The translations under genes were made by a program, and so were the position numbers. DNA of 64,000 bases from Shimia sp965227725. GTDB lineage: Bacteria; Pseudomonadota; Alphaproteobacteria; Rhodobacterales; Rhodobacteraceae. The DNA lies in contig NZ_CBDDGH010000005.1 of NCBI RefSeq assembly GCF_965227725.1, positions 1,178,001 through 1,242,000 on the forward strand, in the 5' to 3' direction. Below the pieces are notes generated by a model. It did not search any database and had not been told where the DNA came from. It was given only the letters and a program-made list of their open reading frames with translations. This document shows positions 25,563 to 34,869 of the stretch, one piece after another (the first letter of the stretch is position 1; the number at the start of each line of letters is the position of its first letter).

Positions 25563-26162
25563 TCAGAGCTTACCGGCCAAATGCATGTCCAGCTCTTCAA
25601 TCCGGTCCTGCCCCCAGAACCGCGCGCCATCGTCGGTGATGTAGAACGGCGCGCCAAAGGCCCCGGCCTCTACCGCCTCTTCCAGATTGCGCGCATAGGT
25701 CTCAGCCCCGACCAGCATGCCGCTGTCCGCCAGCGCCGTATCAAAGCCTGCCGCGCTCAGGCAATCGCGGATCACGTCATCCTGCGCGATGTCTTTCTCC
25801 TCGGCCCAGCAGGCCCGGGTGAAGCCATGCGCCAGCGCGCCCAAATCACCGCCACCGGCATTCTGCGCCGCGATGAAAGCATAAGAGGACGGCGCCATAT
25901 TGGTTGGCCAATGCGCGGGCTTGAGGTTGAAATCCATGCCCAGTTTCTTGCCCTGACGCACCAGCTCCTGCGCACGGTATTCCTGACGGCTGGCGTGCCG
26001 ATCCTTGGGCGCGGTGCCCCCGGTGCGCGCAAACAGCGCCATAATGTCAAGCGGCTTATAAACAATTTCCGCCCCGTGTTTGGCCGCAACCTCTTCCAGG
26101 CGGGTGCCCGCCAAATAGGTATAAGGAGAAATTGTCGAGAAATAATAGGTGATCGTGGCCAT
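25563..26162 (-). CDS. 2-hydroxychromene-2-carboxylate isomerase-like (DsbA/GST-kappa fold)
   Basis: A 199-residue thioredoxin-fold protein. It starts at 26162 (MATITYYFSTISPYTYLAG) with AGAGGGG upstream; a longer in-frame start adds an unlikely leader. The N-terminal SPYTYLA motif replaces the CxxC of DsbA and matches glutathione-dependent HCCA isomerases. Likely involved in aromatic or xenobiotic metabolism together with the hydrolase that follows. It is divergent from prs. Confidence 0.85.
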   Translation of the reverse strand: MATITYYFSTISPYTYLAGTRLEEVAAKHGAEIVYKPLDIMALFARTGGTAPKDRHASRQEYRAQELVRQGKKLGMDFNLKPAHWPTNMAPSSYAFIAAQNAGGGDLGALAHGFTRACWAEEKDIAQDDVIRDCLSAAGFDTALADSGMLVGAETYARNLEEAVEAGAFGAPFYITDDGARFWGQDRIEELDMHLAGKL

Positions 26163-26269
26163 TTGCGCCCCTCTATCCATCTGCATCGCTTTGCGAGACG
26201 TTAGGGCCATGTTAAGCGGAGTGCAATGTCACGAATCTGTCACCAAAGCCACCTGGGGATTACCGCGCT

Positions 26270-27286
26270 ATGGCCACCATTCTTGAACCCAAACTGATCA
26301 CGGGCAACGCCAACAAACCTTTGGCCAAATCCATTGCCCGCCGCATGTCCATGCACCGTGGGGTCTCCACCGATCTGGTCAACGCCCGCGTTGAGCGTTT
26401 CAACGACGCCGAAATCTTTGTCGAAGTCTACGACAACGTGCGCGGCGAAGACATGTTCATCATCCAGTCCACGTCCAACCCGGCCAACGACAACCTGATG
26501 GAACTGCTGATCATGGCCGATGCGCTGCGCCGCTCCTCCGCGGCCCGCATCACCGCAGTGATCCCTTACTTCGGCTACGCCCGTCAGGACCGCCGCACCA
26601 AGGCACGCACCCCGATCACCGCCAAGCTTGTGGCCAACATGATGGTCGAAGCGGGCATCGAGCGCGTGCTCACCATGGATCTGCACGCCGCGCAGATTCA
26701 GGGCTTCTTCGACATCCCGGTGGACAACCTCTACGCCTCCCCGATCTTTGCGCTCGACATCAAGTCCCAGTTCAAAGACACGCTCTCTGACGTGATGATC
26801 ATCTCCCCCGACGTGGGCGGTGTGGCCCGCGCCCGCGAGCTGGCCAAGCGCATCAACGCCCCGCTCGCCATCGTCGACAAACGCCGCGAGAAGCCGGGCG
26901 AAGTCGCCGAGATGACCGTGATCGGCAATGTCGAAGGCAAGAAATGCATCATCGTGGACGACATCTGCGACACCGCAGGCACGCTCTGTAAAGCCGCCGA
27001 AGTGCTGATGGAGCACGGCGCCACCGAGGTCCACAGCTACATCTCCCATGGTGTTCTGTCCGGCCCCGCGATCGAGCGCATCACCAACTCCGTGATGAAA
27101 TCTCTGGTGATCACCGACAGCATCGAGCCCACCGAAGCCGTGCTCGGCGCCAGCAACATCCGCATCGTGCCCACCGCCCCGATGTTTGCCCAAGCCATCA
27201 TGAACACCGCCGCAGGCACCTCGGTAAGCTCGCTCTTTGAGACCGAGACGCTGGAGCCTGCTTATGAAGGGCTGTTCAAGGCCTGA
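26270..27286 (+). CDS. prs: Ribose-phosphate pyrophosphokinase (PRPP synthase)
   Basis: A 338-residue enzyme making PRPP from ribose 5-phosphate and ATP for nucleotide, His and Trp synthesis. Visible: SIARRM, NARVERFNDAE, GYARQDRR, MDLHAAQIQGFFD and the PRPP-binding VDDICDTAGTL. Monocistronic, ending in a strong terminator. It marks the left boundary of the AT-rich Septu insertion. Confidence 0.97.
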   Translation: MATILEPKLITGNANKPLAKSIARRMSMHRGVSTDLVNARVERFNDAEIFVEVYDNVRGEDMFIIQSTSNPANDNLMELLIMADALRRSSAARITAVIPYFGYARQDRRTKARTPITAKLVANMMVEAGIERVLTMDLHAAQIQGFFDIPVDNLYASPIFALDIKSQFKDTLSDVMIISPDVGGVARARELAKRINAPLAIVDKRREKPGEVAEMTVIGNVEGKKCIIVDDICDTAGTLCKAAEVLMEHGATEVHSYISHGVLSGPAIERITNSVMKSLVITDSIEPTEAVLGASNIRIVPTAPMFAQAIMNTAAGTSVSSLFETETLEPAYEGLFKA

Positions 27287-27312
27287 TCTGAAGCGAAAGC
27301 GCTAGAATAGAG

Positions 27313-27350
27313 AAAGCCCCGACCGAGAGGTCGGGGCTTTTTGTTGTTGT
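27313..27350 (+). terminator. prs terminator
   Basis: AAAGCCCCGACC (27313-27324), loop GAGA, GGTCGGGGCTTT (27329-27340), then TTGTTGTTGT. A 12-bp perfect stem with a GNRA-type loop. Confidence 0.95.
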
Positions 27351-27369
27351 ATAAGAACTTACAACGTGA

Positions 27370-27999
27370 CTATTCCTGATATGCCTTGATAACCTGCCGA
27401 CAAGCGGCAATGAATTCTGGCTTTCTACTTTCGAGGTCCGTAAGCAGACTCTGAAAAACCAAATCTTTTAAAGCCTGGTCCTCCAATAAACATATCTGTT
27501 GAAGTTCATTAGCATAGCGTTCTATCTCACGATTTCTGCTCTCAATTAAGGGCGCACGATTGAGATCGAGCACTAAAACGGTACTCACGCCTTGAGCACT
27601 CTTCCCCTTCACAAGCGGACCAGCAAAAAACAAGTGATCATTGGGATCCTCTTTGTATGGATCAAGAACCCCCTCTTTATTTGACTTCCTTTGGTTACAG
27701 ACTTGGCAAGAGAATGTTAGGTTGACCCACTCGAATGTTAGGGATGCATCTTTGGATTTTGGAGTGATGTGCTCAATGTCACCGTGCGCGACATCAGTTA
27801 CTTTGGCTTCACAGTATGCACATTTCTCGGAAGTTTCTTCTTTCAGTCTCGACTTGATCTGAGGGTGATTATAGCGTCTTCTTTTCGTCGCTATTTCGTC
27901 TTTGTTGCCGTTCTCCAAAGCGTCAAGAAGCTCTGTTCTCCAAGTTTCTTTATTTTGCTTAAGCACTTCGGGTTCTTCGAGCTTGGTTAACTTAATCAC
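27370..27999 (-). CDS. ptuB: Septu-type HNH endonuclease PtuB
   Basis: A 209-residue HNH nuclease, the effector of the Septu anti-phage system. The HNH core is visible as CAYCEAK, then DIEHITPKSK (catalytic His) and CQVCNQRKSNK. This is the zinc-stapled arrangement also seen in HNH proteins paired with AAA ATPases and some retrons. I use the GTG at 27999 (GGGAG upstream); it overlaps the end of ptuA by 8 bp, indicating coupling. AT-rich. No reverse transcriptase is nearby, so it is not a retron. Confidence 0.88.
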   Translation of the reverse strand: MIKLTKLEEPEVLKQNKETWRTELLDALENGNKDEIATKRRRYNHPQIKSRLKEETSEKCAYCEAKVTDVAHGDIEHITPKSKDASLTFEWVNLTFSCQVCNQRKSNKEGVLDPYKEDPNDHLFFAGPLVKGKSAQGVSTVLVLDLNRAPLIESRNREIERYANELQQICLLEDQALKDLVFQSLLTDLESRKPEFIAACRQVIKAYQE

Positions 28000-29290
28000 G
28001 CAATACTCTCCCAAGAGCTTCGGGAAAAAACTCACTGAGACCAGCTCCGGCCAGTTCCGTGCGCAGCACATCAAGAGCCTCTTGGGTCAAAGAGCTCTTT
28101 TCGAATCGACCCGCAATTTGTTCCAACTCGGCTTCAGCCCAAATCGGAATCGTGACTGAAACACCCAATACTTCACTCAGAATTTTAGATGCACTTCCAG
28201 CTTTGTTTTCTAGGACTACCTCTTCCGCAACCACTGCCGATTTCGAGTCACCTATGTCCTCGGCTAGCTCAACATATCGCAACGTGTAAATTCTCGAATT
28301 TCTTACCGAGGAAATGATAAACGGAGAATGTGTAGCAACGACAAACTGGATCTTAGGGAAGGTTCGAACCAAGTTGCTCAAGAAGTCTCTTTGAAGAGAG
28401 GGATGTAGATGGTTTTCGGGTTCATCTAACAGCACCGAAACCTGCTCCCCGTGTGCTTTTGTAAAGAGAAAAATCTGCCATGCGGTTTGGATCAAAGACA
28501 TCAAACCACCTGAAGCTCCATCTATAGGAAACTCACCAGTCCGGCTAACGACTACGATCTCCGGGCTTCTTACTTCCAATCGTTCAAACCCAATTTCCTT
28601 GGGCAGGAGTGTTCTCAACGTATCTTGGAAACCCTCATACAAGCCAACAAGCTCTGGAACAGCTTTCATATGATTGTTATCCGAACCAAACGCTGCAAAT
28701 CCAATCAGTGTTTCTTTGAGGGGAGCTACTGGATTGTGTACCGTGCGACCCCGGCGATGTGTCGAAGAACCGCGCTGAAAATTCGCCTGAGATTCAAAAA
28801 AATAGCTAAACGCCTCTTTTGGGGCGATACCCGCCACGGGCAAGGAGTCCACCTGCTGGTACATTGGAAGCGCGCGATGCGACTCAATCTTAAACCCCGT
28901 AGTGTTCTGATAGCCTTTAACTTCAAGATAGTAGTGAAGGCTGCTTCTGTCTTGCACCGCCAGCTCCGCTGTCTTTCCATCTGCATAGGTAATGGAACCA
29001 ACCTCGTAGCGGAAAGCACTGTGGCTTGCCGCGGTCGATCTAGTAAAGGGGTTCAGTCGACCAAACAAACTTCCGAGTGAATATCCCGATCGGCCAGAAG
29101 TCTTATCCTCAACAGGTGTCGCAAGGAACTGGTTCCCACCGTCGGGGCCATCATCATGGTCTAATATCTTCAGGATGGTACTTTTACCAGAACCATTCGT
29201 TCCGGTAATAATAGTCAAACTAGGATGGAAATCTATGTTCACATCTTTAAATTGCCGCCACTCATGCAGAGTTAGTGATTTAAAGTTCAC
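27992..29290 (-). CDS. ptuA: Septu-type AAA/ABC-like ATPase PtuA
   Basis: A 432-residue ATPase of the overcoming-lysogenization/RecF-like group. Walker A is GTNGSGKSTILK near residue 30, with a signature-like GASGGLMSLIQTAW, Walker B VLLDEPENHLHPSLQ and the switch His in VVATHSPFIIS. The start is GTG at 29290 with GAGG upstream. Together with the overlapping HNH gene it matches a two-gene type I Septu system, in which PtuA assembles and holds PtuB. The operon is bounded by prs and uup and is AT-rich against both. Confidence 0.88.
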   Translation of the reverse strand: MNFKSLTLHEWRQFKDVNIDFHPSLTIITGTNGSGKSTILKILDHDDGPDGGNQFLATPVEDKTSGRSGYSLGSLFGRLNPFTRSTAASHSAFRYEVGSITYADGKTAELAVQDRSSLHYYLEVKGYQNTTGFKIESHRALPMYQQVDSLPVAGIAPKEAFSYFFESQANFQRGSSTHRRGRTVHNPVAPLKETLIGFAAFGSDNNHMKAVPELVGLYEGFQDTLRTLLPKEIGFERLEVRSPEIVVVSRTGEFPIDGASGGLMSLIQTAWQIFLFTKAHGEQVSVLLDEPENHLHPSLQRDFLSNLVRTFPKIQFVVATHSPFIISSVRNSRIYTLRYVELAEDIGDSKSAVVAEEVVLENKAGSASKILSEVLGVSVTIPIWAEAELEQIAGRFEKSSLTQEALDVLRTELAGAGLSEFFPEALGRVLRD

Positions 29291-29408
29291 GCCAGCCTCG
29301 CCACACCAATAAGGAGATCAATACTTCGACTTATCGCGCATATACTGCAAAAATCCAGCGATCAAGAAGACACTCGTTTCGTTGTTCGAACTGTGATGGG
29401 ATAATCGC

Positions 29409-29432
29409 GACCTAGGTCTTAACTCATGAGTT
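29409..29432. promoter_or_regulatory. Two adjacent palindromes in the Septu upstream region
   Basis: GACCTAGGTC (29409-29418) and AACTCATGAGTT (29421-29432) are perfect inverted repeats 2 bp apart, about 120-140 bp upstream of the ptuA GTG. Nothing else in the 262-bp gap looks like a gene. They may be operators, but no regulator is encoded beside the operon. Confidence 0.4.
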
Positions 29433-29552
29433 GCGACAGCTCAAAAAGCAACCAATGAACAACTCCCTACCCCACCGTCCCAAAGCAACATATTCAAGAA
29501 TCGCAGACCTCCGCGATAACGACGCAATACAGACGCGATACCGACGTGCGAT

Positions 29553-31364
29553 TCAGGTGTTGCATTCGGCCTTTTCCTCCAGCGTCAGCCACTCTTCCTC
29601 GGCCTCCGCAAGCGCCGTTTGACGCTCCACCAGCGCCTCTGTCGCCTTCTGGAATTTCACCGGTTCTTTGGTGAAAAGCTCCGGATCCGCCATGAACTCT
29701 TCCAGCTTCGCGATCTCCGCTTCCAGCCGTTCCATGATCACCGGCAGCGCCTCAAGACGGTGTTTTTCGGTAAAGCTCAGCCCTGCTGCGGGCGCTTTTT
29801 CCTGCTTCACCTTCTCCGCTTTAACTTTTGTTTTCTCAGTCTTTTTCGGCGCATCCTCTTGCCGCTGCGCTCGGTAATCCGACCAACCCCCAGCATAGGT
29901 TACAGCCCGGCCATTGCCTTCCATGGCGATGGTTGTGGTGGCCACACGGTCGAGAAAATCCCGATCGTGGCTCACCAAAAGCACGGTGCCGTCATAGTCA
30001 TCCAGCAGCTCCTGCAGAAGATCCAACGTCTCCACATCAAGGTCGTTTGTCGGCTCGTCCATGACCAGAAGATTGCTCTCTTTAGCCATCAGTTTTGCGA
30101 GCAGCAACCGCGCCTTCTCCCCACCTGAAAGCGACCGCACCGGCGCTCTGGCCTGGCGATCATCAAACAGAAATTCTTTAAGGTATCCAACAACATGCTT
30201 GGGGTTGCCGCGCACCATCACCTGATCGGCTTTGCCCGACACCCGCATCTCAGGATCGCCCGTGAGACTGTCCCAGAGGGTCATTTCAGGGTCCAGTTTC
30301 GCACGCGCCTGATCAAACACCGCAGGCAGCAGATTGGTGCCCAAAGTCACCGTTCCGACATCCGGCTCCAGCTCCCCCATCAGCATCTTGATCAGCGTGG
30401 TTTTGCCCACACCATTTGGCCCCACAAAGGCCACCCGATCCCCGCGCTGCACCGTCAGAGAGAAGTCCGACACAATGGCTTTGTCGCCAAATCCTTTGGA
30501 CAAGCCTTTGGCATCAATCACCTTTTTGCCAGACTTCGGCGCTGCCGACAGCTCCATCGCCGCAGAGCCCTGCCGCGAGATCATCGAGGCACGCTCTGCC
30601 CGCAGATCCTTCAGCGCCCGCACACGACCCTGATTGCGCTTACGCCGCGCGCTGATGCCTTCCACCGCCCAACGCGCCTCGGCTTTGATCTTGCGATCCA
30701 TTTTGTGGCGCTGGATGTCTTCTTCTTCCCAAACCTTGTCGCGCCAGGCCTCAAACGCCTCAAAGCCTTTCTCCTGACGCCGCACCATTCCCCTGTCAAT
30801 CCAAAGGGTTGCACGGGTCAGAGCACGCAGAAACGCGCGGTCGTGGCTGATCAAAACATAGCCTGCACGCGTCGCCTTCAGCTCCGCCTCAAGCCAGGCG
30901 ATGGCCTCGATATCAAGGTGGTTTGTCGGCTCGTCCAGCAGCATCAACTCCGGAGCCTCAGCCATCAGTCGCGCCAAAGCCGCCCTCCGCCGCTCCCCGC
31001 CAGAGGCGGTTTCCACCGCGCGCGCCGGATCAAACTTGAGACCTTCACCGGCGCGCTCGACCTTGTACATCTCACCCGGATCAAGGCTTGCGGAAGCAAA
31101 GTCGCCAAGCGTCGCAAACCCTTTCATATCAGGGTCTTGCTCCATGTAGCCCACGCTGATGCCCGGCGGCACAACGATCTCTCCGCGGTCCGCTTCAACC
31201 AGCCCGGCCATCACCTTCATCAAGGTTGATTTGCCCGACCCGTTGCGCCCGACCAGCGCCACCCGATCGCCGGGCTGCACCACGAGGCTCAGCTGATCAA
31301 AAACCGGATCTCCGCCAAAGGTCAGGGAGATATCGCTCATCTGCAAAAGAGGTATACGTGCCAT
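29553..31364 (-). CDS. uup: ABC-F ATPase Uup
   Basis: A 603-residue soluble protein with two ABC domains and no membrane spans. Walker A motifs GRNGSGKSTLMK and GPNGVGKTTLIK, signatures ASGGERRR and LSGGEKAR, and Walker B LLLDEPTNHLD and LVMDEPTNDLD are visible. The C-terminal coiled-coil (about 540-600) is characteristic of Uup. ABC-F proteins act on ribosomes; Uup is also linked to transposon excision and DNA branch binding. It is monocistronic. Confidence 0.93.
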   Translation of the reverse strand: MARIPLLQMSDISLTFGGDPVFDQLSLVVQPGDRVALVGRNGSGKSTLMKVMAGLVEADRGEIVVPPGISVGYMEQDPDMKGFATLGDFASASLDPGEMYKVERAGEGLKFDPARAVETASGGERRRAALARLMAEAPELMLLDEPTNHLDIEAIAWLEAELKATRAGYVLISHDRAFLRALTRATLWIDRGMVRRQEKGFEAFEAWRDKVWEEEDIQRHKMDRKIKAEARWAVEGISARRKRNQGRVRALKDLRAERASMISRQGSAAMELSAAPKSGKKVIDAKGLSKGFGDKAIVSDFSLTVQRGDRVAFVGPNGVGKTTLIKMLMGELEPDVGTVTLGTNLLPAVFDQARAKLDPEMTLWDSLTGDPEMRVSGKADQVMVRGNPKHVVGYLKEFLFDDRQARAPVRSLSGGEKARLLLAKLMAKESNLLVMDEPTNDLDVETLDLLQELLDDYDGTVLLVSHDRDFLDRVATTTIAMEGNGRAVTYAGGWSDYRAQRQEDAPKKTEKTKVKAEKVKQEKAPAAGLSFTEKHRLEALPVIMERLEAEIAKLEEFMADPELFTKEPVKFQKATEALVERQTALAEAEEEWLTLEEKAECNT

Positions 31365-31424
31365 GACAAAAGCGCCTAGCCCGCAAATGAAACCCCGTCA
31401 ACCTTCGCCGAACCGAGTTCGAAC

Positions 31425-32153
31425 TTATGCCGTCAACGCCCGCAGCAACCGTTTGCGCGCCGGCGGAATCGCTTTGATCTCAACACCGGTAAACACATGT
31501 AGCGTATTCATTTTTTCATCTACGACCGCATGATCGCTGACCCAGCCCCCCATCATCAGATAGCTGCGCAACATGGGTGGCATGTGCCGCTGGGCAAGCT
31601 TGAGATTCGGCCTGTGGCGCAGACGCGCGGCAAATCGAAACACGCTGGGTGCCTTGACCTTGGGAAGCCACCTTTTGGGTGCAAGGTGACGGTCTCTGAG
31701 CATGGCAAAGCTGTCTAGGTAATTGTTGGCATCCGTACCTGAGAAAGACGCACAACCAAAGAGAAGTTCGACATTGTTTTCATCGACATAGCCAGTCATC
31801 GCCGCCCAAGCGAGGCGCAGCACATCAGGGTCATGCACCTCCGGGTGCATACAGAACCGACCCATCTCCACCATGCGACCCTGATACTCTTGCAGTGCAC
31901 TCAACTCGTAGTATTGCGCGGCATAACTCCGTCCGATATCGGCCCCATCGGTGAGCGGCAACATTCTGAAAACACAAACCAAACGCCCGCTCGCGCGCTC
32001 CTCAATCAAGTAGTGTGCGCAGATAGGATCAAAATCGTCACAGTCCAGAGCATCGGCAGTCCCGTGAAACGCCAGATGCCTCAGCCGCTGCGCCGCCTGC
32101 AAATCCTTTTCGCCTTCGGCGATCCGTACCTGATAACGGCCTTGTTGCAGCAT
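31425..32153 (-). CDS. olsB: L-ornithine N-alpha-acyltransferase (OlsB-like)
   Basis: A 242-residue GNAT-fold enzyme that N-acylates ornithine with 3-hydroxyacyl-ACP, the first step of ornithine-lipid synthesis. Characteristic features are the opening RIAEGEKDLQAAQRLRHLAFH, EMGRFCMHPEVHDPDVLRLAW, LLFGCASFSGTD and a C-terminal LPPxxRSYLxMGGWVSDHAVVD-type segment. The O-acyltransferase partner olsA is not adjacent. Ornithine lipids are common in roseobacters, particularly under phosphate limitation. Confidence 0.88.
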   Translation of the reverse strand: MLQQGRYQVRIAEGEKDLQAAQRLRHLAFHGTADALDCDDFDPICAHYLIEERASGRLVCVFRMLPLTDGADIGRSYAAQYYELSALQEYQGRMVEMGRFCMHPEVHDPDVLRLAWAAMTGYVDENNVELLFGCASFSGTDANNYLDSFAMLRDRHLAPKRWLPKVKAPSVFRFAARLRHRPNLKLAQRHMPPMLRSYLMMGGWVSDHAVVDEKMNTLHVFTGVEIKAIPPARKRLLRALTA

Positions 32154-32247
32154 CTTCTTGCCTATGGGCTGGTCCCGAATGCGATGTGTTTAGCAGACCG
32201 CCGGTGACAGCCAAATGACATACGCCGGACGGTTTTGTCTCAACGGC

Positions 32248-32721
32248 TTAGAAGTCACCCGAACCCGGAGCCGGTGTACCAATAGGTGAGAAGTTTCCGA
32301 GGTTTCTCCCCAGCTGCCGCAGCAAACCACCGGACTGGATGTTGTTGTCGGTGATCCGGCGTGACAGCGGTACAACCTGCCCGTCTTCCAAGGCGTATTG
32401 CTCAATGTTGCGTGCGATTCCGTTGCCGTCAAAACCGATGGCGACGATCTGGCGATCCACCACTTCCGGCCGACGCGGGCCAAAGTGCTTTACCCGGCTG
32501 CGCACATAGAGATAACCGCTGTCGTTCAAAACACCGGAGGCAGACGGAGGGCCAAAGGTCTCTGCGATGGAATCGCGGGTATCCACACCCAGCGTGATCG
32601 AGGCCAGCTCTTCATCAGAGGGCACATAGCCGTGATTTCTGTATCGCGTCGCACAGGAGGCCAGAGACAAAATCAACGCCCCCATGACCGTCACTTTGAT
32701 CATCGTCTTGCGCGTGTTCAT
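32248..32721 (-). CDS. bamE: Outer-membrane assembly lipoprotein BamE (SmpA/OmlA family)
   Basis: A 157-residue lipoprotein. A basic N-terminus (MNTRKTMIK), a hydrophobic stretch and the lipobox LASC with Cys near residue 23 are visible. The SmpA/OmlA domain follows (LASITLGVDTRDSIAETFGPPS). It is a subunit of the BAM complex that inserts beta-barrel proteins. GAGGA lies upstream of the ATG. It is divergent from yceD. Confidence 0.92.
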   Translation of the reverse strand: MNTRKTMIKVTVMGALILSLASCATRYRNHGYVPSDEELASITLGVDTRDSIAETFGPPSASGVLNDSGYLYVRSRVKHFGPRRPEVVDRQIVAIGFDGNGIARNIEQYALEDGQVVPLSRRITDNNIQSGGLLRQLGRNLGNFSPIGTPAPGSGDF

Positions 32722-32831
32722 CTTTGTCCTCTTGTGTTGGCTCGTCTTGCCTTTTATCTCGCTTATAGAAGGAATGCGCGCGGTTCAAGAATGTAAGCGC
32801 GTTGGATCACTCCAGACCAAAGTCAGAAACC

Positions 32832-33392
32832 ATGTCACAAACTGTGCCCCCTTCCACCACATTTCGTGTGGCGGACCTCCCGCAAAATCGCGCCACGCCG
32901 TTTGAGCTGCGCCCCGATCCGCAAACACTTGAGGCCATTGCCAAAGAGCTTGATTTGATAGGGCTCAAAAAGCTGGTCTTTCAAGGCGAGATCCATGCCT
33001 TCGGCAAAACCGACTGGGAGCTTGTGGCCGATCTTGGTGCAACTGTCGTCCAGTCCTGCGTAGTGTCTCTGGATCCTGTGACTTCACGAATAGATGAAGA
33101 GATCGAACGCCGCTTCCTCGCCCAGATGCCCGAATTGGTTGCTGAGGACGAAGAAGTTGAGATGCCTGAGGACGAAGACGCCGAACCGCTTGGCAGCACC
33201 ATTGATGTCTTTGCAGTCATGCAGGAAGCCTTGGCGCTGAATGTCCCGCAATTTCCGCGTGCTGCCGGCGCAGAACTGCAAGATGCCGTCTTTACCGAAG
33301 CCGGAAAAAAGGCGATGACAGACGAAGATGCGCGCCCCTTTGCTGGCTTGGCGGCCCTGCGGGACCAACTGTCGGCAAAAGACGACGAATAG
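32832..33392 (+). CDS. yceD: YceD family protein (DUF177)
   Basis: A 186-residue acidic protein usually found just before rpmF, linked to 23S rRNA processing in some bacteria. I use the ATG at 32832 (MSQTVPPSTTF) rather than the upstream TTG. The DUF177 core LVFQGEIHAFGKTDWEL and LGATVVQSCVVSLDPV, with its conserved Cys, is followed by a Glu/Asp-rich stretch and a C-terminal DARPFAGLAALRDQL. Confidence 0.9.
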   Translation: MSQTVPPSTTFRVADLPQNRATPFELRPDPQTLEAIAKELDLIGLKKLVFQGEIHAFGKTDWELVADLGATVVQSCVVSLDPVTSRIDEEIERRFLAQMPELVAEDEEVEMPEDEDAEPLGSTIDVFAVMQEALALNVPQFPRAAGAELQDAVFTEAGKKAMTDEDARPFAGLAALRDQLSAKDDE

Positions 33393-33530
33393 GGCTTGCG
33401 TTGTGGGAAAATCGCAGTATTTTCGCGCGCTCATTCGAATTTAGCGTTGGACTCGGGCGCGCTTATTGCGTAGAGGCTCAGGACGCTCAGGAAAACGGGC
33501 AACTTGCCCCAGTAAATCAAAGGTTGCGAC

Positions 33531-33737
33531 ATGGCTGTCCAGCAGAACAAAGTATCTAAATCGCGCCGCAACAACCGCCGTGCACACGACGCCCTGGTTG
33601 CAGCGAACCCTAACGAATGCCCAAACTGCGGCGAGCTGAAGCGCCCTCACCACGTGTGCGCATCCTGCGGCCACTACGACGACCGTGAAGTCGTTGCGAT
33701 GGTTGAAGACGTCGATCTGGACGAAGACGCAGCATAA
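33531..33737 (+). CDS. rpmF: 50S ribosomal protein L32
   Basis: 68 residues, opening MAVQQNKVSKSRRNNRRAH. It retains the zinc-ribbon cysteines (CPNCGELK and CASCGHYD), so it is the C+ form, and has an acidic tail. It lies between yceD and plsX, the standard order. The 138-bp leader between yceD and rpmF holds no recognisable element beyond probable promoter sequence. Confidence 0.97.
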   Translation: MAVQQNKVSKSRRNNRRAHDALVAANPNECPNCGELKRPHHVCASCGHYDDREVVAMVEDVDLDEDAA

Positions 33738-33757
33738 ACAACGGGATCTGCGTCCTC

Positions 33758-34846
33758 ATGGCCGGTTTGACTACATCAGCAAACCCCGTTGGCGGGCGCA
33801 CGGTGATCTCAGTTGACGCCATGGGTGGCGATCGCGGGCCGGCAGCTGTTGTTGCCGGCATTTCGCTGTCTGCGAACAAAAACCCGGATATTGCTTTCAT
33901 TCTGCACGGCCCAGAAGCCGAGCTGAAACCTTTGGTTGCGCGCAAACGCAATCTCGAAGGGCGCGTGGAGATTCGCGATGTCTCCGGTGCGGTTGCAATG
34001 GAAGACAAGCCGCGCGACGTGATCCGGCGCGGGAAATCCACCTCCATGTGGTCCGCCATCGAATCGGTGCGCTCCGGCGAGGCCGATGCCGTGGTCAGCT
34101 GCGGCAACACCGGCGCGCTTATGATGCTCTCCGTTGTCCGCCTGCGCAAAATTCTCGGGGTGGACCGCCCGGCCATCGCCATTCTTTGGCCATCCCGCGC
34201 GCCTCAGGGCTTCAACATCATGCTCGACGCCGGTGCGGACATCAGCGCGGATGAACATGACCTGCTGCAATATGCCCTGATGGGTGCCTCCTACGCGCGC
34301 AACGGCATGGAGCTTCAACGTCCCCGTGTTGGCCTGCTGAATGTCGGCACCGAAGAACACAAAGGGCGCAACGAGCTCAAGCTCGCGCACGACCTGATCG
34401 CGCGCAACGCTGAGATCGCGAATTATGATTTTGTCGGTTTTGTAGAAGGCAATGACATTCCGGCAGATAAGGCCGACGTGATCGTCACAGATGGCTTCAC
34501 AGGCAATGTCGCGCTTAAGACCGGCGAAGGAACCGCGGGGCTGATTGGCGCCCGTTTGCGTGAGGCATTCAAGTATTCACCTCTGTCGCGTCTCGCGGCT
34601 CTGATGGCCTACACTTCCCTGAACCGCCTCAACAAACGCATCGACCCGCGTCGCGTGAACGGTGGTGTTTTCCTTGGCCTCAACGGAACCGTCGTGAAAT
34701 CACATGGCTCCTCTGATGCCACCGGTGTTTCCTCCGCGGTAAAGCTGGCGTTCAAACTTGCGCAATCAGGCTTCTCTGAAAAGCTCGCCGCGCGGGTTGC
34801 ATCTGCGGTTTCCCTGCCGCAAGATGCCGAGAACTCAAGCGAATAA
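33758..34846 (+). CDS. plsX: Phosphate acyltransferase PlsX
   Basis: A 362-residue enzyme converting acyl-ACP to acyl-phosphate, the first step of phosphatidic acid synthesis. Recognised by SVDAMGGDRGP near the N-terminus, SCGNTGALM, LNVGTEEHKG and DGFTGNVALKTGEG. It is 20 bp after rpmF and 23 bp before fabH, in one operon. Confidence 0.97.
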   Translation: MAGLTTSANPVGGRTVISVDAMGGDRGPAAVVAGISLSANKNPDIAFILHGPEAELKPLVARKRNLEGRVEIRDVSGAVAMEDKPRDVIRRGKSTSMWSAIESVRSGEADAVVSCGNTGALMMLSVVRLRKILGVDRPAIAILWPSRAPQGFNIMLDAGADISADEHDLLQYALMGASYARNGMELQRPRVGLLNVGTEEHKGRNELKLAHDLIARNAEIANYDFVGFVEGNDIPADKADVIVTDGFTGNVALKTGEGTAGLIGARLREAFKYSPLSRLAALMAYTSLNRLNKRIDPRRVNGGVFLGLNGTVVKSHGSSDATGVSSAVKLAFKLAQSGFSEKLAARVASAVSLPQDAENSSE

Positions 34847-34869
34847 CTATAATATAGCAAGGCTCACAG

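Noticed and set aside
27370..29290. Retron or PARIS/Gabija-type reading of the ATPase-HNH pair
   Set aside because: No reverse transcriptase or structured msr/msd RNA and no UvrD helicase; the ATPase plus HNH pairing fits Septu best.
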